This document shows positions 8,139 to 16,248 of a DNA stretch of 64,000 nucleotides, piece by piece. The position numbers and the translations under genes were made by a program. The DNA is from Brevibacillus laterosporus LMG 15441 (GTDB taxonomy: Bacteria; Bacillota; Bacilli; Brevibacillales; Brevibacillaceae). Within the stretch, counting starts at the first letter, position 1. The number at the start of each line of letters is the position of its first letter. The stretch is from contig NZ_CP007806.1 in the NCBI RefSeq assembly GCF_000219535.2, positions 4,650,501 to 4,714,500 of the forward strand, in the 5' to 3' direction. The notes below the pieces were generated by a model. That model saw only the letters and a program-made list of their open reading frames with translations. It searched no databases and had not been told where the DNA came from.

Positions 8139-9531
8139 ACTGCTTCACTTGTTGCATTTGCCTGTCAATTAGCCTCTCCCACTTATGATAAAAGCTGGAT
8201 TTACTAATTCCGAGCAGTTTTGCTGCCTCCCGTTTATTTCCCCCAGTTAGTTGAACGGCCCGTAGCAACGCCTCTCGTTCAGCCTTTGCTAACCAATCTT
8301 TAAGAATAGGAACTCTACTCTGTATCATTGGGTTTCCTGATGTGGATGTTGGCAGCAAAATATGCTCGGCCCGAATCCAACTCCCCTCCATCATATGCAT
8401 GGCACGCTCCAATACATTGCGCAGCTCTCTTACGTTGCCAGGCCAGCGGTGATAACGTAACAGCTCCCATACCTCTTCATCCATCCCTTTCACAACAATC
8501 CCCGTTGACTCCATCAGTTGCTCTTGTATACTCTCTACCAAATGCGGCAAGTCTTCTAACCTATCACGAAGCGGCGGTATGGTAAGGGTAACAACGTGCA
8601 AGCGGTAAAATAAATCCTCGCGAAACTTTCCCGCTTTCATTAAAGCAAACATATCTTTATTCGTAGAAGCAATCACTCGTACATCTAATGAGATTGGTCG
8701 ACTTGCTCCGACTCGCTCTACTTCTTTTTCTTGCAAAACGCGTAAGAGCTTGGCTTGTAGAGCGAGTGGCATATCCCCAATCTCATCTAGCAGGATTGTA
8801 CCTCGATCAGCTAGCTCAAATTTCCCTTTTTTCCCTTTGCGCAGAGCTCCTGTAAATGCTCCCTCCTCGTATCCAAACAACTCGGACTCCAATAAATTAT
8901 CTGGGATTGCCGCGCAATTTACCCGAATAAATGGTCCCATCGCTCGCTGACTTGCCGCATGAATAGCATGCGCAAATAGTTCTTTGCCCGTCCCGCTCTC
9001 TCCCGTAATAAGTACAGTTGTATTGCTTTTAGCAACCTTCATCGCCAATTCCTTACATTTATTCATTAAGTCGCTGGTGCTAACAATCTGTTCAAAACGA
9101 TAAACTGCTCCCAGCTTTCTTTGCAATTCGCCTTTATAGTAATCTAATTCTTGTTTTAATTGATCGACAGTAGCAGACAAAGCGTGAAGCTGCCGTACAT
9201 CCTGAAACAGAACAGTTCCCAGCACAGCAATCATGTTCCCATCCCGATAAATAGGGACACGGTTCGCTATCATATCACGGCCGTTAATCCGTTGAACCTC
9301 AGCCAATTCAGCTAATCCGGTCTTAGCTACTATATGCATGCGCGTATTCTCAATGACTGAAGTAACATGTCTGCCGATTGGATTAGCTATCCCGATGAAA
9401 TTCCGATATGTATGATTCATCATTAGAATGATGCCTTCTGGATTAGTGACCACTATACATTCATATGCTTGTTCAAATACATCCTCTACTAGTTTTAGGT
9501 ATTCCGACGATGCTGCGGTCTGAAAAACCAT
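8137..9531 (-). CDS. Sigma-54-dependent transcriptional activator (PAS-AAA+-Fis)
   Basis: Cytoplasmic enhancer-binding protein of 464 residues. An N-terminal PAS sensor (about 10-115, with [20 protein letters not shown]) precedes a AAA+ domain with Walker A GESGTGKE, the sigma-54-contact loop EGAFTGA, Walker [10 protein letters not shown] and an arginine-finger region [13 protein letters not shown]-terminal Fis helix-turn-helix contains [20 protein letters not shown]. It uses ATP to open sigma-54 promoters. It lies directly upstream of an operon that has a -24/-12 promoter, so it most likely activates that operon in response to a metabolite sensed by the PAS domain. AGGAGG precedes the ATG. 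Confidence 0.93.
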   Translation of the reverse strand: MVFQTAASSEYLKLVEDVFEQAYECIVVTNPEGIILMMNHTYRNFIGIANPIGRHVTSVIENTRMHIVAKTGLAELAEVQRINGRDMIANRVPIYRDGNMIAVLGTVLFQDVRQLHALSATVDQLKQELDYYKGELQRKLGAVYRFEQIVSTSDLMNKCKELAMKVAKSNTTVLITGESGTGKELFAHAIHAASQRAMGPFIRVNCAAIPDNLLESELFGYEEGAFTGALRKGKKGKFELADRGTILLDEIGDMPLALQAKLLRVLQEKEVERVGASRPISLDVRVIASTNKDMFALMKAGKFREDLFYRLHVVTLTIPPLRDRLEDLPHLVESIQEQLMESTGIVVKGMDEEVWELLRYHRWPGNVRELRNVLERAMHMMEGSWIRAEHILLPTSTSGNPMIQSRVPILKDWLAKAEREALLRAVQLTGGNKREAAKLLGISKSSFYHKWERLIDRQMQQVKQ

Positions 9532-9989
9532 TAGTCATCCCTCCTTCTAGATCGTAACAAATGATATTCTTCTATTTATCTACCATTCGTTATAGGTTTG
9601 TTTCCTCCTAGTACCCATCTTCACTCTTCTTACATACTTTCAATTTTCAGATTTTTACTCTAAAATGAACCTCCTATTTAACTTTTCCACATTCAGCTTG
9701 TCTTATAGTAGACTTTGATAGGAGGATGTTTTTTACAATTAATCCTAATTTATTCCTGCTTCATTTGCTTCGCTCTCCTCCTCCACATAACAAATGTGCT
9801 GTTTTTTTTCAAAACTACCTGTTACCATGGCCTTCATTTTCTATCATTTTGATCCAGCTTCATCCCTTTAGCCGCTTGATCTCTTCCTTATTCCTCCTTT
9901 TCTCATCAAATTTTAATAGGAATTTTTATCTACTTTTACCAGTTATCTACCGCTTTTTCCGTGCTTGCAACTTTGTTATTCTGAGTTTG
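9532..9989. other. Intergenic region without a convincing gene
   Basis: Pyrimidine-rich on the plus strand, between the divergent activator and riboswitch-controlled genes. It must hold both promoters. A TGTTATTCT extended -10-like element near 9974-9982 could start the riboswitch transcript. The only long frame, from 9726, has its ATG directly against the AGGAGG and a low-complexity Leu/Phe/Pro composition, and I do not accept it. Confidence 0.5.
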
Positions 9990-10128
9990 CCGAAACTTCC
10001 CAAGTCATGAGAAGTGCGGGGGATGACCGATGGTGTAAGGCTTATGCTAGCCACCTGGGGTGAATCACACATAAATGCTGCGTAGGGTTGTATCCTCAAT
10101 CCGAACCCGACAACTAACCTCGTAGGTA
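9990..10128 (+). ncRNA. ydaO/yuaA-type c-di-AMP riboswitch
   Basis: The leader of the CAP-domain gene carries the conserved blocks of this class in order: GTGCGGGGGAT (10014-10024), GGGGTGAATC (10059-10068), CGTAGGGTT (10081-10089), and the diagnostic 3' block CCGAACCCGACAACTAACCT followed by CGTAGG (10101-10126). The 5' limit is approximate. In this class c-di-AMP binding lowers expression of the downstream gene, commonly wall-remodelling enzymes or potassium and osmolyte transport genes. The gene start is only about 20 bases after the element, so control may act on translation or on a short expression platform. Confidence 0.92.
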
Positions 10129-10148
10129 AAAAAAAGGAGCGATGAATA

Positions 10149-10931
10149 ATGAAGAAAAATTGGATGTCTAAAACGGTATTTGCATTGGCAGTAGGAATGG
10201 CAGTAAGTGGTGTCGCTACGTCTGCATTTGCTGCTTCTCCAGTATGCGCGGTAAAAAATCTACCAGCCAAACAAGATATTGCTTCATTGACTGAATTACT
10301 TAATCAAAAGCAAGGGAAATCCAAGGATTGCCTTCCTACAGATCTATTAAATAGCCTATTAAATCAAACGAAAGATAAGGACAACTCCATTTTTCAAAAG
10401 TTAAAAAACATTGAAGATTCGGGCACTAAATCACCTTCTGCACCAAAGATTGAAAACAGATTTGCTGACGATTCCGATGAAGCTTCTGTAGACAAACAGA
10501 AAAAACCTTCTATGAAACAAGAGAGAAAAGATAAAGCTTCAAAAGAAAACGTATCTGCTGACGCAAGCGCAATGGTGAACGAAGTAGTAGATATCGTAAA
10601 CAAAGAACGTGATAAAGCTGGTCTGAAACCACTTAGCATGGATACAGAGCTAGCTAAAATGGCAACAGACAAAGCAAAAGACATGGCAGACAACAATTAT
10701 TTCGACCATGATAGCCCAACCTTCGGATCTCCATTTAACATGATGGATCAGTATAAGATTTCCTACCAAACAGCGGGCGAAAACATCGCTGAAGGCCAAC
10801 GTTCTGCTGAAGAAGTAATGAAAGACTGGATGGGCAGCGACGGACACCGTGAAAACATCATGAATTCTTCCTTTACAAAAATCGGAGTAGGATACTACAA
10901 CGGTTACTGGGTACAAGAATTCATCGGATAA
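10149..10931 (+). CDS. Secreted CAP/SCP-domain protein (YkwD-like)
   Basis: 260 residues with a clear signal peptide (MKKNWMSKTVFALAVGMAVS, cleavage after AFA near residue 29). A charged, low-complexity linker spans about 75-135 and a C-terminal CAP domain about 140-258. CAP hallmarks are VNKERDKAGLKPLSMD, NYFDHDSP, AGENIAEG and GSDGHRENIMN, which place the His/Glu cluster of the family. It is exported and presumably acts at or near the wall; CAP proteins of spore formers are often linked to wall, spore or stress functions but the reaction is unknown. Control by the preceding c-di-AMP riboswitch ties it to turgor and wall homeostasis. Confidence 0.9.
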   Translation: MKKNWMSKTVFALAVGMAVSGVATSAFAASPVCAVKNLPAKQDIASLTELLNQKQGKSKDCLPTDLLNSLLNQTKDKDNSIFQKLKNIEDSGTKSPSAPKIENRFADDSDEASVDKQKKPSMKQERKDKASKENVSADASAMVNEVVDIVNKERDKAGLKPLSMDTELAKMATDKAKDMADNNYFDHDSPTFGSPFNMMDQYKISYQTAGENIAEGQRSAEEVMKDWMGSDGHRENIMNSSFTKIGVGYYNGYWVQEFIG

Positions 10932-10984
10932 GCAATGCTCTCAAAATAGAGGAGCAACAAAGCCTCTATCCATGTTATCTCATA

Positions 10985-11022
10985 AAGACAGGCGAAATTC
11001 ATCATTTCGTCTGTCTTTTTTA
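10985..11022 (+). terminator. Terminator after the CAP-domain gene
   Basis: AAGACAGGCGAAAT pairs with ATTTCGTCTGTCTT across a 5-base loop, with one mismatch, and a T run follows. Confidence 0.85.
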
Positions 11023-11119
11023 TATGCTTCTTTGACTTGATTGATTTTGCATAACAGGACAAGATAATGTATTACTAGAACACAAGAGGAAACGTGTACC
11101 CGAACCGGAGGAATCTGTT

Positions 11120-11953
11120 ATGAAAAATCGCTTTACAATTGGCAAAATGGCTCGTATGCATCGTATCGCGGAATCAACGCTTCGCTATTATGATGAAAAG
11201 GGCATTTTTCAGCCCAAAACTATTGACCAGAAAACCCAGTACCGTTACTACACCATTGACCAATTTTCTACTTTGACTTCTATTAAGTTTTTTCGCCATT
11301 TAGGGATTCCCCTACAAGAGATTAAAAGATTTATGGATGAACGTACACCCGATTTGGCTTTGGACATCCTAGAAAAGCAAAGAACATCTCTTCAACAAAA
11401 ACAACAGGAAATTGTCTACATGTTAAATCGCTTGGAAAGTAAGATCACAACCATTAAACAAGGCGTAGATAAACCGGATGATTCCGTGGTATTTAAAGAG
11501 TTACCAAAGCGATATATTCACTCCATAGTCGTGGAAGCAGAACTCTCTGATGAAGAATTTGAATATCACCTTAATACCTTGCAAAGCGATCTTCAGCTTT
11601 TAGAGGTATCCTTATTTGCTGGTGATATCGGTACCTCTGTGTCCAAATCCTCCATCCTCAAAGGAGACTATCAAGATTACAACAGTTTATTTATTATGAT
11701 TGATGATCTCCCCGTCGATAAAGAGCGCTATGCCAGTATTCCTGCTGGTCTGTATGCATGTACAATGCATTATGGGCCTTACGAACAGCTTGATCAGTCA
11801 TATGAACGCCTCCTTTCAGCGATCAAACAGTGTCATTATGAGATTACAGACAAATCCTATGAGCTAGGCATTGTAGATTTGTCTATCACCAGTGAATCGG
11901 ATGAATTTATTACTGAAATTCAAATCCCAATTCAGCCTCTATCCTCCTTATAA
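11120..11953 (+). CDS. MerR-family regulator with GyrI-like effector domain (BmrR/BltR type)
   Basis: 277-residue DNA-binding regulator. The N-terminal winged helix (FTIGKMARMHRIAESTLRYY, then TQYRYYTIDQFSTL) is the MerR fold, followed by a dimerisation coiled coil at about 85-120. The C-terminal GyrI-like ligand pocket runs from about 130 to 272 and contains LYACTMHYGPYEQLDQSYERL. BmrR-type proteins bind diverse cationic drugs and twist 19-bp-spacer promoters to activate efflux genes. The MATE exporter gene begins about 110 bases downstream, behind exactly such a promoter. GGAGG precedes the ATG. Confidence 0.92.
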   Translation: MKNRFTIGKMARMHRIAESTLRYYDEKGIFQPKTIDQKTQYRYYTIDQFSTLTSIKFFRHLGIPLQEIKRFMDERTPDLALDILEKQRTSLQQKQQEIVYMLNRLESKITTIKQGVDKPDDSVVFKELPKRYIHSIVVEAELSDEEFEYHLNTLQSDLQLLEVSLFAGDIGTSVSKSSILKGDYQDYNSLFIMIDDLPVDKERYASIPAGLYACTMHYGPYEQLDQSYERLLSAIKQCHYEITDKSYELGIVDLSITSESDEFITEIQIPIQPLSSL

Positions 11954-12009
11954 ATCACTGATTTCAACAGAATTTATTGACTCGCAAACAAAAAATTTTC
12001 TACGCCCCC

Positions 12010-12040
12010 TTGAGTTTCAAGTAGCTTGAAGGTTTACAAT
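12010..12040 (+). promoter_or_regulatory. MerR-type promoter with 19-bp spacer and central dyad
   Basis: The -35 TTGAGT (12010-12015) and -10 TACAAT (12035-12040) are separated by 19 bases. The spacer starts with the perfect dyad TTCAAG-TAG-CTTGAA (12016-12030). An over-long spacer with an internal dyad is the classic arrangement used by MerR activators. The MATE gene ATG is 27 bases downstream of the -10. Confidence 0.85.
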
Positions 12041-12066
12041 AAGAGCTATCACAAGGAGGTCGTATT

Positions 12067-13428
12067 ATGACAGACGCAGCAATTAAACTAAGGGAGACCC
12101 CCGTGCCAAAGCTATTCATCTCTTATCTCATCCCTTCTGTACTCGGCATGTTACTTATGTCGATTAATATTTTTGTGGATGGAGTATTTGTTAGCCGCGG
12201 GGTGGGACCAGAAGGATTAGCCGGGGTAAACATCTCCGTACCCGCTTTTTCTATCTTCCTTTCTATCTCTCTTTGGATTGGAATGGGTGGAGCTACTCTC
12301 TACTCGGCTGCCTTGGGAAGAAATGAAGTAACACACGCTCGCCAGATTTTTACCCAATCTTTTGCACTGGCACTTCTATTGGTTAGCCTCATCATGGCTG
12401 TTTGCTTAACACATATCGAACAAATAGCCTATATTTTTGGAGCTGACAAGACAATCCTGCCTTATGCACTTGATTATTTACATGTGTTGTTAACCTTCGG
12501 GATCGTTTATGTATTAGAAAACATCCTGAGCATTTTTATCCGTAATGATGGAAACCCCAAGCTAGCGATGATGGGCCTAATCGTCACATCGGTTCTGAAC
12601 ATACTATTTAACTATATCTTTATTTTCATGATGGGAATGGGTGTAAAGGGAGCGGCCTACGCTACAATCTTATCGGCTGCTATCGGATTTTTAGTGCTAC
12701 TTACCCACTTTTGGAAGAAAGGTAGCACATTGCGTTTTGTGGCATTCCGGTTTCAGTTAAAGGAAATCAGGCAAATCGTAAATATCGGCTTTCCTAGCTT
12801 TATTGCAGAGAGTACAATCGCGATCACTACTTTAGCGTACAATCTGGCTTTCATGAAATATCTGGGGGCACAGGGGGTTGCAGCCTATGCCATCGTCAAC
12901 TATATTCATGCGATGCTATTGTTATTGTTCATGGGGGTAGGAGCGGCACTGCAACCGATTGCCAGCTTCCATTATGGTGCTCAATTAAGTGAGCGATTGC
13001 GAGCTAGCTTACGTTTAACAGTAAAAACTGGCTGGGGCTTCGGAATCGCCGCCTTACTTTTTGGCGTTTTGTTTTCGAATGTGTTTATCATGTTATTTGA
13101 CATCCAATCAGAAGAATTGATTCAAATCACCGTGAACGGAATGAATCTATTTTTTATCAACTATCTTTTCTTAGGATATAATCTTGTATATGGGGAGTAT
13201 TTCCAAGCCATACAGAAGATACGCAAATCACTGTGGATTATTTTAACCCGTGGTGTCTTGCTGGTTATTCCTTTGGTGTTTATCCTGCCAAAATGGTTCG
13301 GGGTAAATGGCATTTGGCTCGCAATCCCTATTGCCGAAGCATTGACCGCATTAAGCATTCGTATGTTAAATCGCAAAACACCACCTGTTCCACAATTTAC
13401 AAAGCGCGAAACAGAAGTTACTGTCTAA
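12067..13428 (+). CDS. MATE-family multidrug/cation exporter
   Basis: 453-residue membrane protein with about 12 hydrophobic segments in two halves. The N-half contains LISYLIPSVLGMLLMSINIFV and GGATLYSAALGRNE; the second half contains NIGFPSFIAESTIAITTLAYN and VGAALQPIASFHYGAQ, the conserved MATE pattern. It exports drugs or toxic cations using a sodium or proton gradient. AAGGAGG precedes the ATG. It is transcribed from a MerR-type promoter and followed by a strong terminator, so the regulator at 11120-11953 is its likely activator. Substrate unknown. Confidence 0.92.
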   Translation: MTDAAIKLRETPVPKLFISYLIPSVLGMLLMSINIFVDGVFVSRGVGPEGLAGVNISVPAFSIFLSISLWIGMGGATLYSAALGRNEVTHARQIFTQSFALALLLVSLIMAVCLTHIEQIAYIFGADKTILPYALDYLHVLLTFGIVYVLENILSIFIRNDGNPKLAMMGLIVTSVLNILFNYIFIFMMGMGVKGAAYATILSAAIGFLVLLTHFWKKGSTLRFVAFRFQLKEIRQIVNIGFPSFIAESTIAITTLAYNLAFMKYLGAQGVAAYAIVNYIHAMLLLLFMGVGAALQPIASFHYGAQLSERLRASLRLTVKTGWGFGIAALLFGVLFSNVFIMLFDIQSEELIQITVNGMNLFFINYLFLGYNLVYGEYFQAIQKIRKSLWIILTRGVLLVIPLVFILPKWFGVNGIWLAIPIAEALTALSIRMLNRKTPPVPQFTKRETEVTV

Positions 13429-13436
13429 CAAGCACG

Positions 13437-13470
13437 AAAAAAGGTAGCCCGAAATGAGCTACCTTTTTTT
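13437..13470 (+). terminator. Bidirectional terminator between MATE and ROK kinase genes
   Basis: AAAAAAGGTAGC, 9-base loop, GCTACCTTTTTTT. It gives a T run on either strand and serves both convergent genes. Confidence 0.93.
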
Positions 13471-13520
13471 ATATACATGCAAAATCAATTGATCTTCAAT
13501 CAAAACCTTGTTGGTTGCTG

Positions 13521-14402
13521 TTATCCTTGTACCAAGCTTCTTTTCGCTAAGGCTAGAGCACCGCACACTCCTGCGTTATCCCCTAGTGCCGGTGGAACAA
13601 TATAGGTTGACAAGTCGTTACAGAAATGCTGATTTTCACTCACATAGCCTTGTAATAGCTCGCTCAGTTGCTGCCTTACTAGGGGAAATAGCTGCTCCTG
13701 CTTCATAACCCCGCCGCCTATGATGAGCCTTTTAGGTGCTAAGATAAGGACATAATTCATCAACGCTTGAGCTAAATAATAAGCCTCCAGCTCCCAGACC
13801 TCTGTGCTTGCTTGCAATTTTGCTCCCTTTTGATTCCACCGTTTTTCAATAGCTGGTCCAGATGCCATGCCCTCTAAACAGTTGCCATGGTACGGACACA
13901 CACCTGTAAACGAATCGAGATGGTGTGGTTTTACCAAGATATGTCCCATCTCTGGGTGAGACATACCGTGTAATAGCTTTCCTTCAACAATAGCCCCAAC
14001 ACCAATTCCCGTACCTACTGTCATATAGATGCAACTATCCAAGCCTTTTGCGGCACCCCAAGTAGACTCACCCAATGCAGCAGCATTTACATCTGTATCA
14101 AACGCAATCGGAACAGAAAAATGCTCTTTCATATGACCAAGCACGTGATAATTTCTCCAAGCGAGCTTTGGCGTATTCCTTACATATCCATAGGTAGCAC
14201 TAGCTGTGTTTAGATCAATCGGTCCAAACGAGCCTATTCCAATCGCATCTAGCTTCTTTTGGTGAAAAAAGGTTATTACCTGCTCCAAGGTTTCTTGCGG
14301 AGTCGTGGTTGGAAAGCTACTTCTCTCCAAAATCTCTCCAAATTCATTTCCGATTGCACAGACAAACTTTGTTCCCCCTGCTTCCACTGCCCCTAGTCTC
14401 AT
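13521..14402 (-). CDS. ROK-family sugar kinase (fructokinase type)
   Basis: 293-residue cytoplasmic kinase. The N-terminal ATP-binding motif is GAVEAGGTKFVCAIG. IAFDTDVNAAALGES supplies the catalytic Asp and GTGIGVGAIVEGKL the phosphate-binding loop. The zinc site is HPEMGHILVKP followed by CPYHGNCLEG. The EAGGT variant and the PYHGNCLEG zinc loop are those of bacterial ROK fructokinases such as ScrK and GmuE/YdhR. I chose ATG 14402, with AAGGAG 11 bases upstream; the GTG at 14414 touches that site. It is a single gene ending at a shared terminator. Mannose or another hexose could also be the substrate. Confidence 0.88.
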   Translation of the reverse strand: MRLGAVEAGGTKFVCAIGNEFGEILERSSFPTTTPQETLEQVITFFHQKKLDAIGIGSFGPIDLNTASATYGYVRNTPKLAWRNYHVLGHMKEHFSVPIAFDTDVNAAALGESTWGAAKGLDSCIYMTVGTGIGVGAIVEGKLLHGMSHPEMGHILVKPHHLDSFTGVCPYHGNCLEGMASGPAIEKRWNQKGAKLQASTEVWELEAYYLAQALMNYVLILAPKRLIIGGGVMKQEQLFPLVRQQLSELLQGYVSENQHFCNDLSTYIVPPALGDNAGVCGALALAKRSLVQG

Positions 14403-14460
14403 TTCTTGGTGCACTCCTTTGTAGCCTGAATGGTTTTACGTCATTTTTTGCTTACTGGTA

Positions 14461-14850
14461 TCAGCCACTCTTACTATCAGATGCTACCACTTCGGTTTCT
14501 TCACTGTGCTTTCCTTCTGCTGGTGCTCCATGGGAGCCACCTTGCAAATTTAAAAGAACACATCCTGCGATGATCAATAGAATAGCAATCACCTTCTGTA
14601 AGGATAGACTATCCTTAAACCAAATAATCCCAATGGTCGCGATTAATGCGGTACCGATTCCTGACCAAATTGCATACACAACGCCAACCTCTAATTTTTT
14701 TAAAGCTAAACTTAACGAGGAAAAGCAAATCAGATAAAACACAAACATAAGAATGGTTGGCCATATCTTCGTTAACCCATTCGACAGCTTCATCATAGTC
14801 GTGCCTGCAACCTCTAATAAAATAGCTACTCCCAAAAAGACCCAACTCAT
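14461..14850 (-). CDS. SMR-family small multidrug efflux protein
   Basis: 129 residues with four hydrophobic helices. The first helix, VFLGVAILLEVAGTTMMKLSNG, carries the essential membrane Glu (residue 13, Glu14 of EmrE), and VYAIWSGIGTALIATIGIIWF is the SMR signature region. It exports cationic drugs in exchange for protons as a dimer. It is longer than the usual 105 residues because of a hydrophilic tail (GGSHGAPAEGKHSEETEVV and so on). Its ATG overlaps the TGA of the TetR gene (ATGA), so the two are translationally coupled. GAGGAG precedes the start. Confidence 0.92.
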   Translation of the reverse strand: MSWVFLGVAILLEVAGTTMMKLSNGLTKIWPTILMFVFYLICFSSLSLALKKLEVGVVYAIWSGIGTALIATIGIIWFKDSLSLQKVIAILLIIAGCVLLNLQGGSHGAPAEGKHSEETEVVASDSKSG

Positions 14851-15437
14851 TTCGCTCTCTCCTCTCTATTTGCTGACTCACTCTCTCTATCTCTTACACC
14901 CTCCACCATGATATCCATGATGGCTTCCAGCGCCTCATGCACTGTCATTTGCTGCTGTGTGAGCGGAGATTGATAGGTCATCTGCTGTAAGGAACCTATA
15001 AACATCTGGATGAAAACCTTCACATTCACGGGCCGAAAGACACCTTCTGCAATGCCTTCTTCCATAAATCTGCTTATATTGTCCCATCCCTCATGCATAA
15101 GCGTATTAAAAATCTGCCACTGCTCAGGATAAAACCTCTTTAATTCTTCTAAGAATCGTAAATCAAACGTGATAAGCTCACTAGGAATCACGAAGAACAA
15201 CTGCTTTAATTTTTCAATTGGTCCCAGCTGCTCATGTTGTAAGATTTCTGTTTCTTTATTGAAATAATGCTGCATATCCTGCTGAATAATGTAGGCTAGC
15301 AGCTCCTCTTTGGATGTAAAAATACCATATAAGGTTTTCGTGCTAACGCCTGCAAGCTGAGCAACGTTTGCCATTGTGAATTTGACACCATATCGCTTCA
15401 CCTCTTCAATCGCACACACTGCAATGCGATTTTGCAT
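14847..15437 (-). CDS. TetR-family repressor of the SMR exporter
   Basis: 196 residues. The N-terminal helix-turn-helix is VKFTMANVAQLAGVSTKTLY followed by GIFTSKEELLAYII; the rest is the helical ligand-binding domain. I chose the ATG at 15437 because AGGGGGTGAT lies just upstream and MQNRIAVCAIEEVKRYG begins helix 1; extending to 15542 runs through the promoter. It is co-transcribed with, and overlaps, the SMR gene. A long palindrome between promoter and start suggests autorepression lifted by a drug ligand. Confidence 0.9.
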   Translation of the reverse strand: MQNRIAVCAIEEVKRYGVKFTMANVAQLAGVSTKTLYGIFTSKEELLAYIIQQDMQHYFNKETEILQHEQLGPIEKLKQLFFVIPSELITFDLRFLEELKRFYPEQWQIFNTLMHEGWDNISRFMEEGIAEGVFRPVNVKVFIQMFIGSLQQMTYQSPLTQQQMTVHEALEAIMDIMVEGVRDRESESANREERAK

Positions 15438-15461
15438 TGAGATCACCCCCTCTGGAACCAA

Positions 15462-15489
15462 GGAAAATATTTTATTTTTTATATTTTCC
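15462..15489 (-). promoter_or_regulatory. Palindromic operator candidate for the TetR/SMR operon
   Basis: GGAAAATAT (15462-15470) and ATATTTTCC (15481-15489) form a perfect 9-bp inverted repeat around an AT-rich centre. It starts just downstream of the -10 box and precedes the ribosome site, a position suited to repression. Confidence 0.6.
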
Positions 15490-15498
15490 ACTGTTACT

Positions 15499-15527
15499 AT
15501 TTTAAAATAAAAAACATTTGTTAGCAA
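15499..15527 (-). promoter_or_regulatory. SigA-type promoter of the TetR/SMR operon
   Basis: The minus strand has TTGCTA, 17 bases, TAAAAT. The palindromic operator begins about 10 bases downstream. Confidence 0.65.
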
Positions 15528-15584
15528 TCCTCTACCACTCATTCCCTTTGACGAAGCTATGTCACTATTCCCCTATTATTCAAT

Positions 15585-15674
15585 TTACTTAGCCCCATAG
15601 GTAGAAAATAAAGCTTTTACCAGATAGGCGGCTTCTGTCCCAACACTGCCTTGCTGATGAATCGGTACACGTTG
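15585..15674 (-). pseudogene. Possible C-terminal gene remnant
   Basis: A 29-codon stretch (QRVPIHQQGSVGTEAAYLVK and nine more residues, then stop) lies between the bdb terminator and the TetR gene. The composition is protein-like, but there is no start or ribosome site and the 5' side runs into the T tract of the terminator. I cannot name a family. It may be a fossil or chance. Confidence 0.2.
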
Positions 15675-15680
15675 CCCTAT

Positions 15681-15722
15681 AAAAAAAACAGAGTGCTGGG
15701 AATTCTCTCTTCCAACACTCTG
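15681..15722 (-). terminator. Terminator of the bdbD-bdbC operon
   Basis: On the minus strand CAGAGTGTTGG pairs with CCAGCACTCTG (one G-U pair) and is followed by eight T. Confidence 0.93.
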
Positions 15723-15834
15723 CTTGTCTGTTGCTATCTGCAATAGCTTATGCACTTCATTTGGCCACTATGCCGCTCTTGTTAGTAAATTACCAATAAA
15801 TTTTTGCCCAGCTCTAAACTCACTTCTTTTGTCC

Positions 15835-16245
15835 TTACTCGGTATCTGCCCCTCTTTTCACTACAAGCAGACAAATCGTAATCATCACAAAGGCAACTAA
15901 TGCCAAGAAAGGTATTGTGATGAAGCCGAGCCAATTAATATACTCACCTGTACATGGCACACCTTGCGTACAGAAGGACATTCCTTTCATAAAAGGAACC
16001 TTCTGTACACTATAGTGGTAAGCCGAAGTGACCATGCCAATAATCGAAAGCGGCAAAATGTATCTATAGATACTGGTATCATTGCGATACACAGCCATCC
16101 CCAACAGGATTGTCAAAGGATACATTAAGATTCGCTGATACCAGCAAAGCGTACACGGGACAAAATGCATTACTTCACTAAAATAAAGGCTGCCAACTGT
16201 GGCAATAATTGCAGTAATCCAGGAAAACACTAACGGCTTGTTCAT
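15835..16245 (-). CDS. bdbC: DsbB-like disulfide oxidoreductase
   Basis: 136-residue membrane protein with four helices that passes electrons from BdbD to quinone. The two cysteine pairs of the family are present: CTLC at residues 31-34 in PCTLCWYQRILMYPL, and the second pair in FCTQGVPCTGEY. Length and pattern match BdbC/BdbB. The ATG lies 3 bases after the stop of bdbD, so the two are coupled. Together they form the extracytoplasmic disulfide-forming system, used in Bacillus for competence and secreted proteins. Confidence 0.93.
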   Translation of the reverse strand: MNKPLVFSWITAIIATVGSLYFSEVMHFVPCTLCWYQRILMYPLTILLGMAVYRNDTSIYRYILPLSIIGMVTSAYHYSVQKVPFMKGMSFCTQGVPCTGEYINWLGFITIPFLALVAFVMITICLLVVKRGADTE

Positions 16246-16248
16246 ACG

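Noticed and set aside
9726-10010. 94-codon plus-strand frame with AGGAGG before the ATG
   Set aside because: The ribosome motif touches the ATG with no spacing, the composition is low-complexity Leu/Phe/Pro, and it runs into the riboswitch aptamer.
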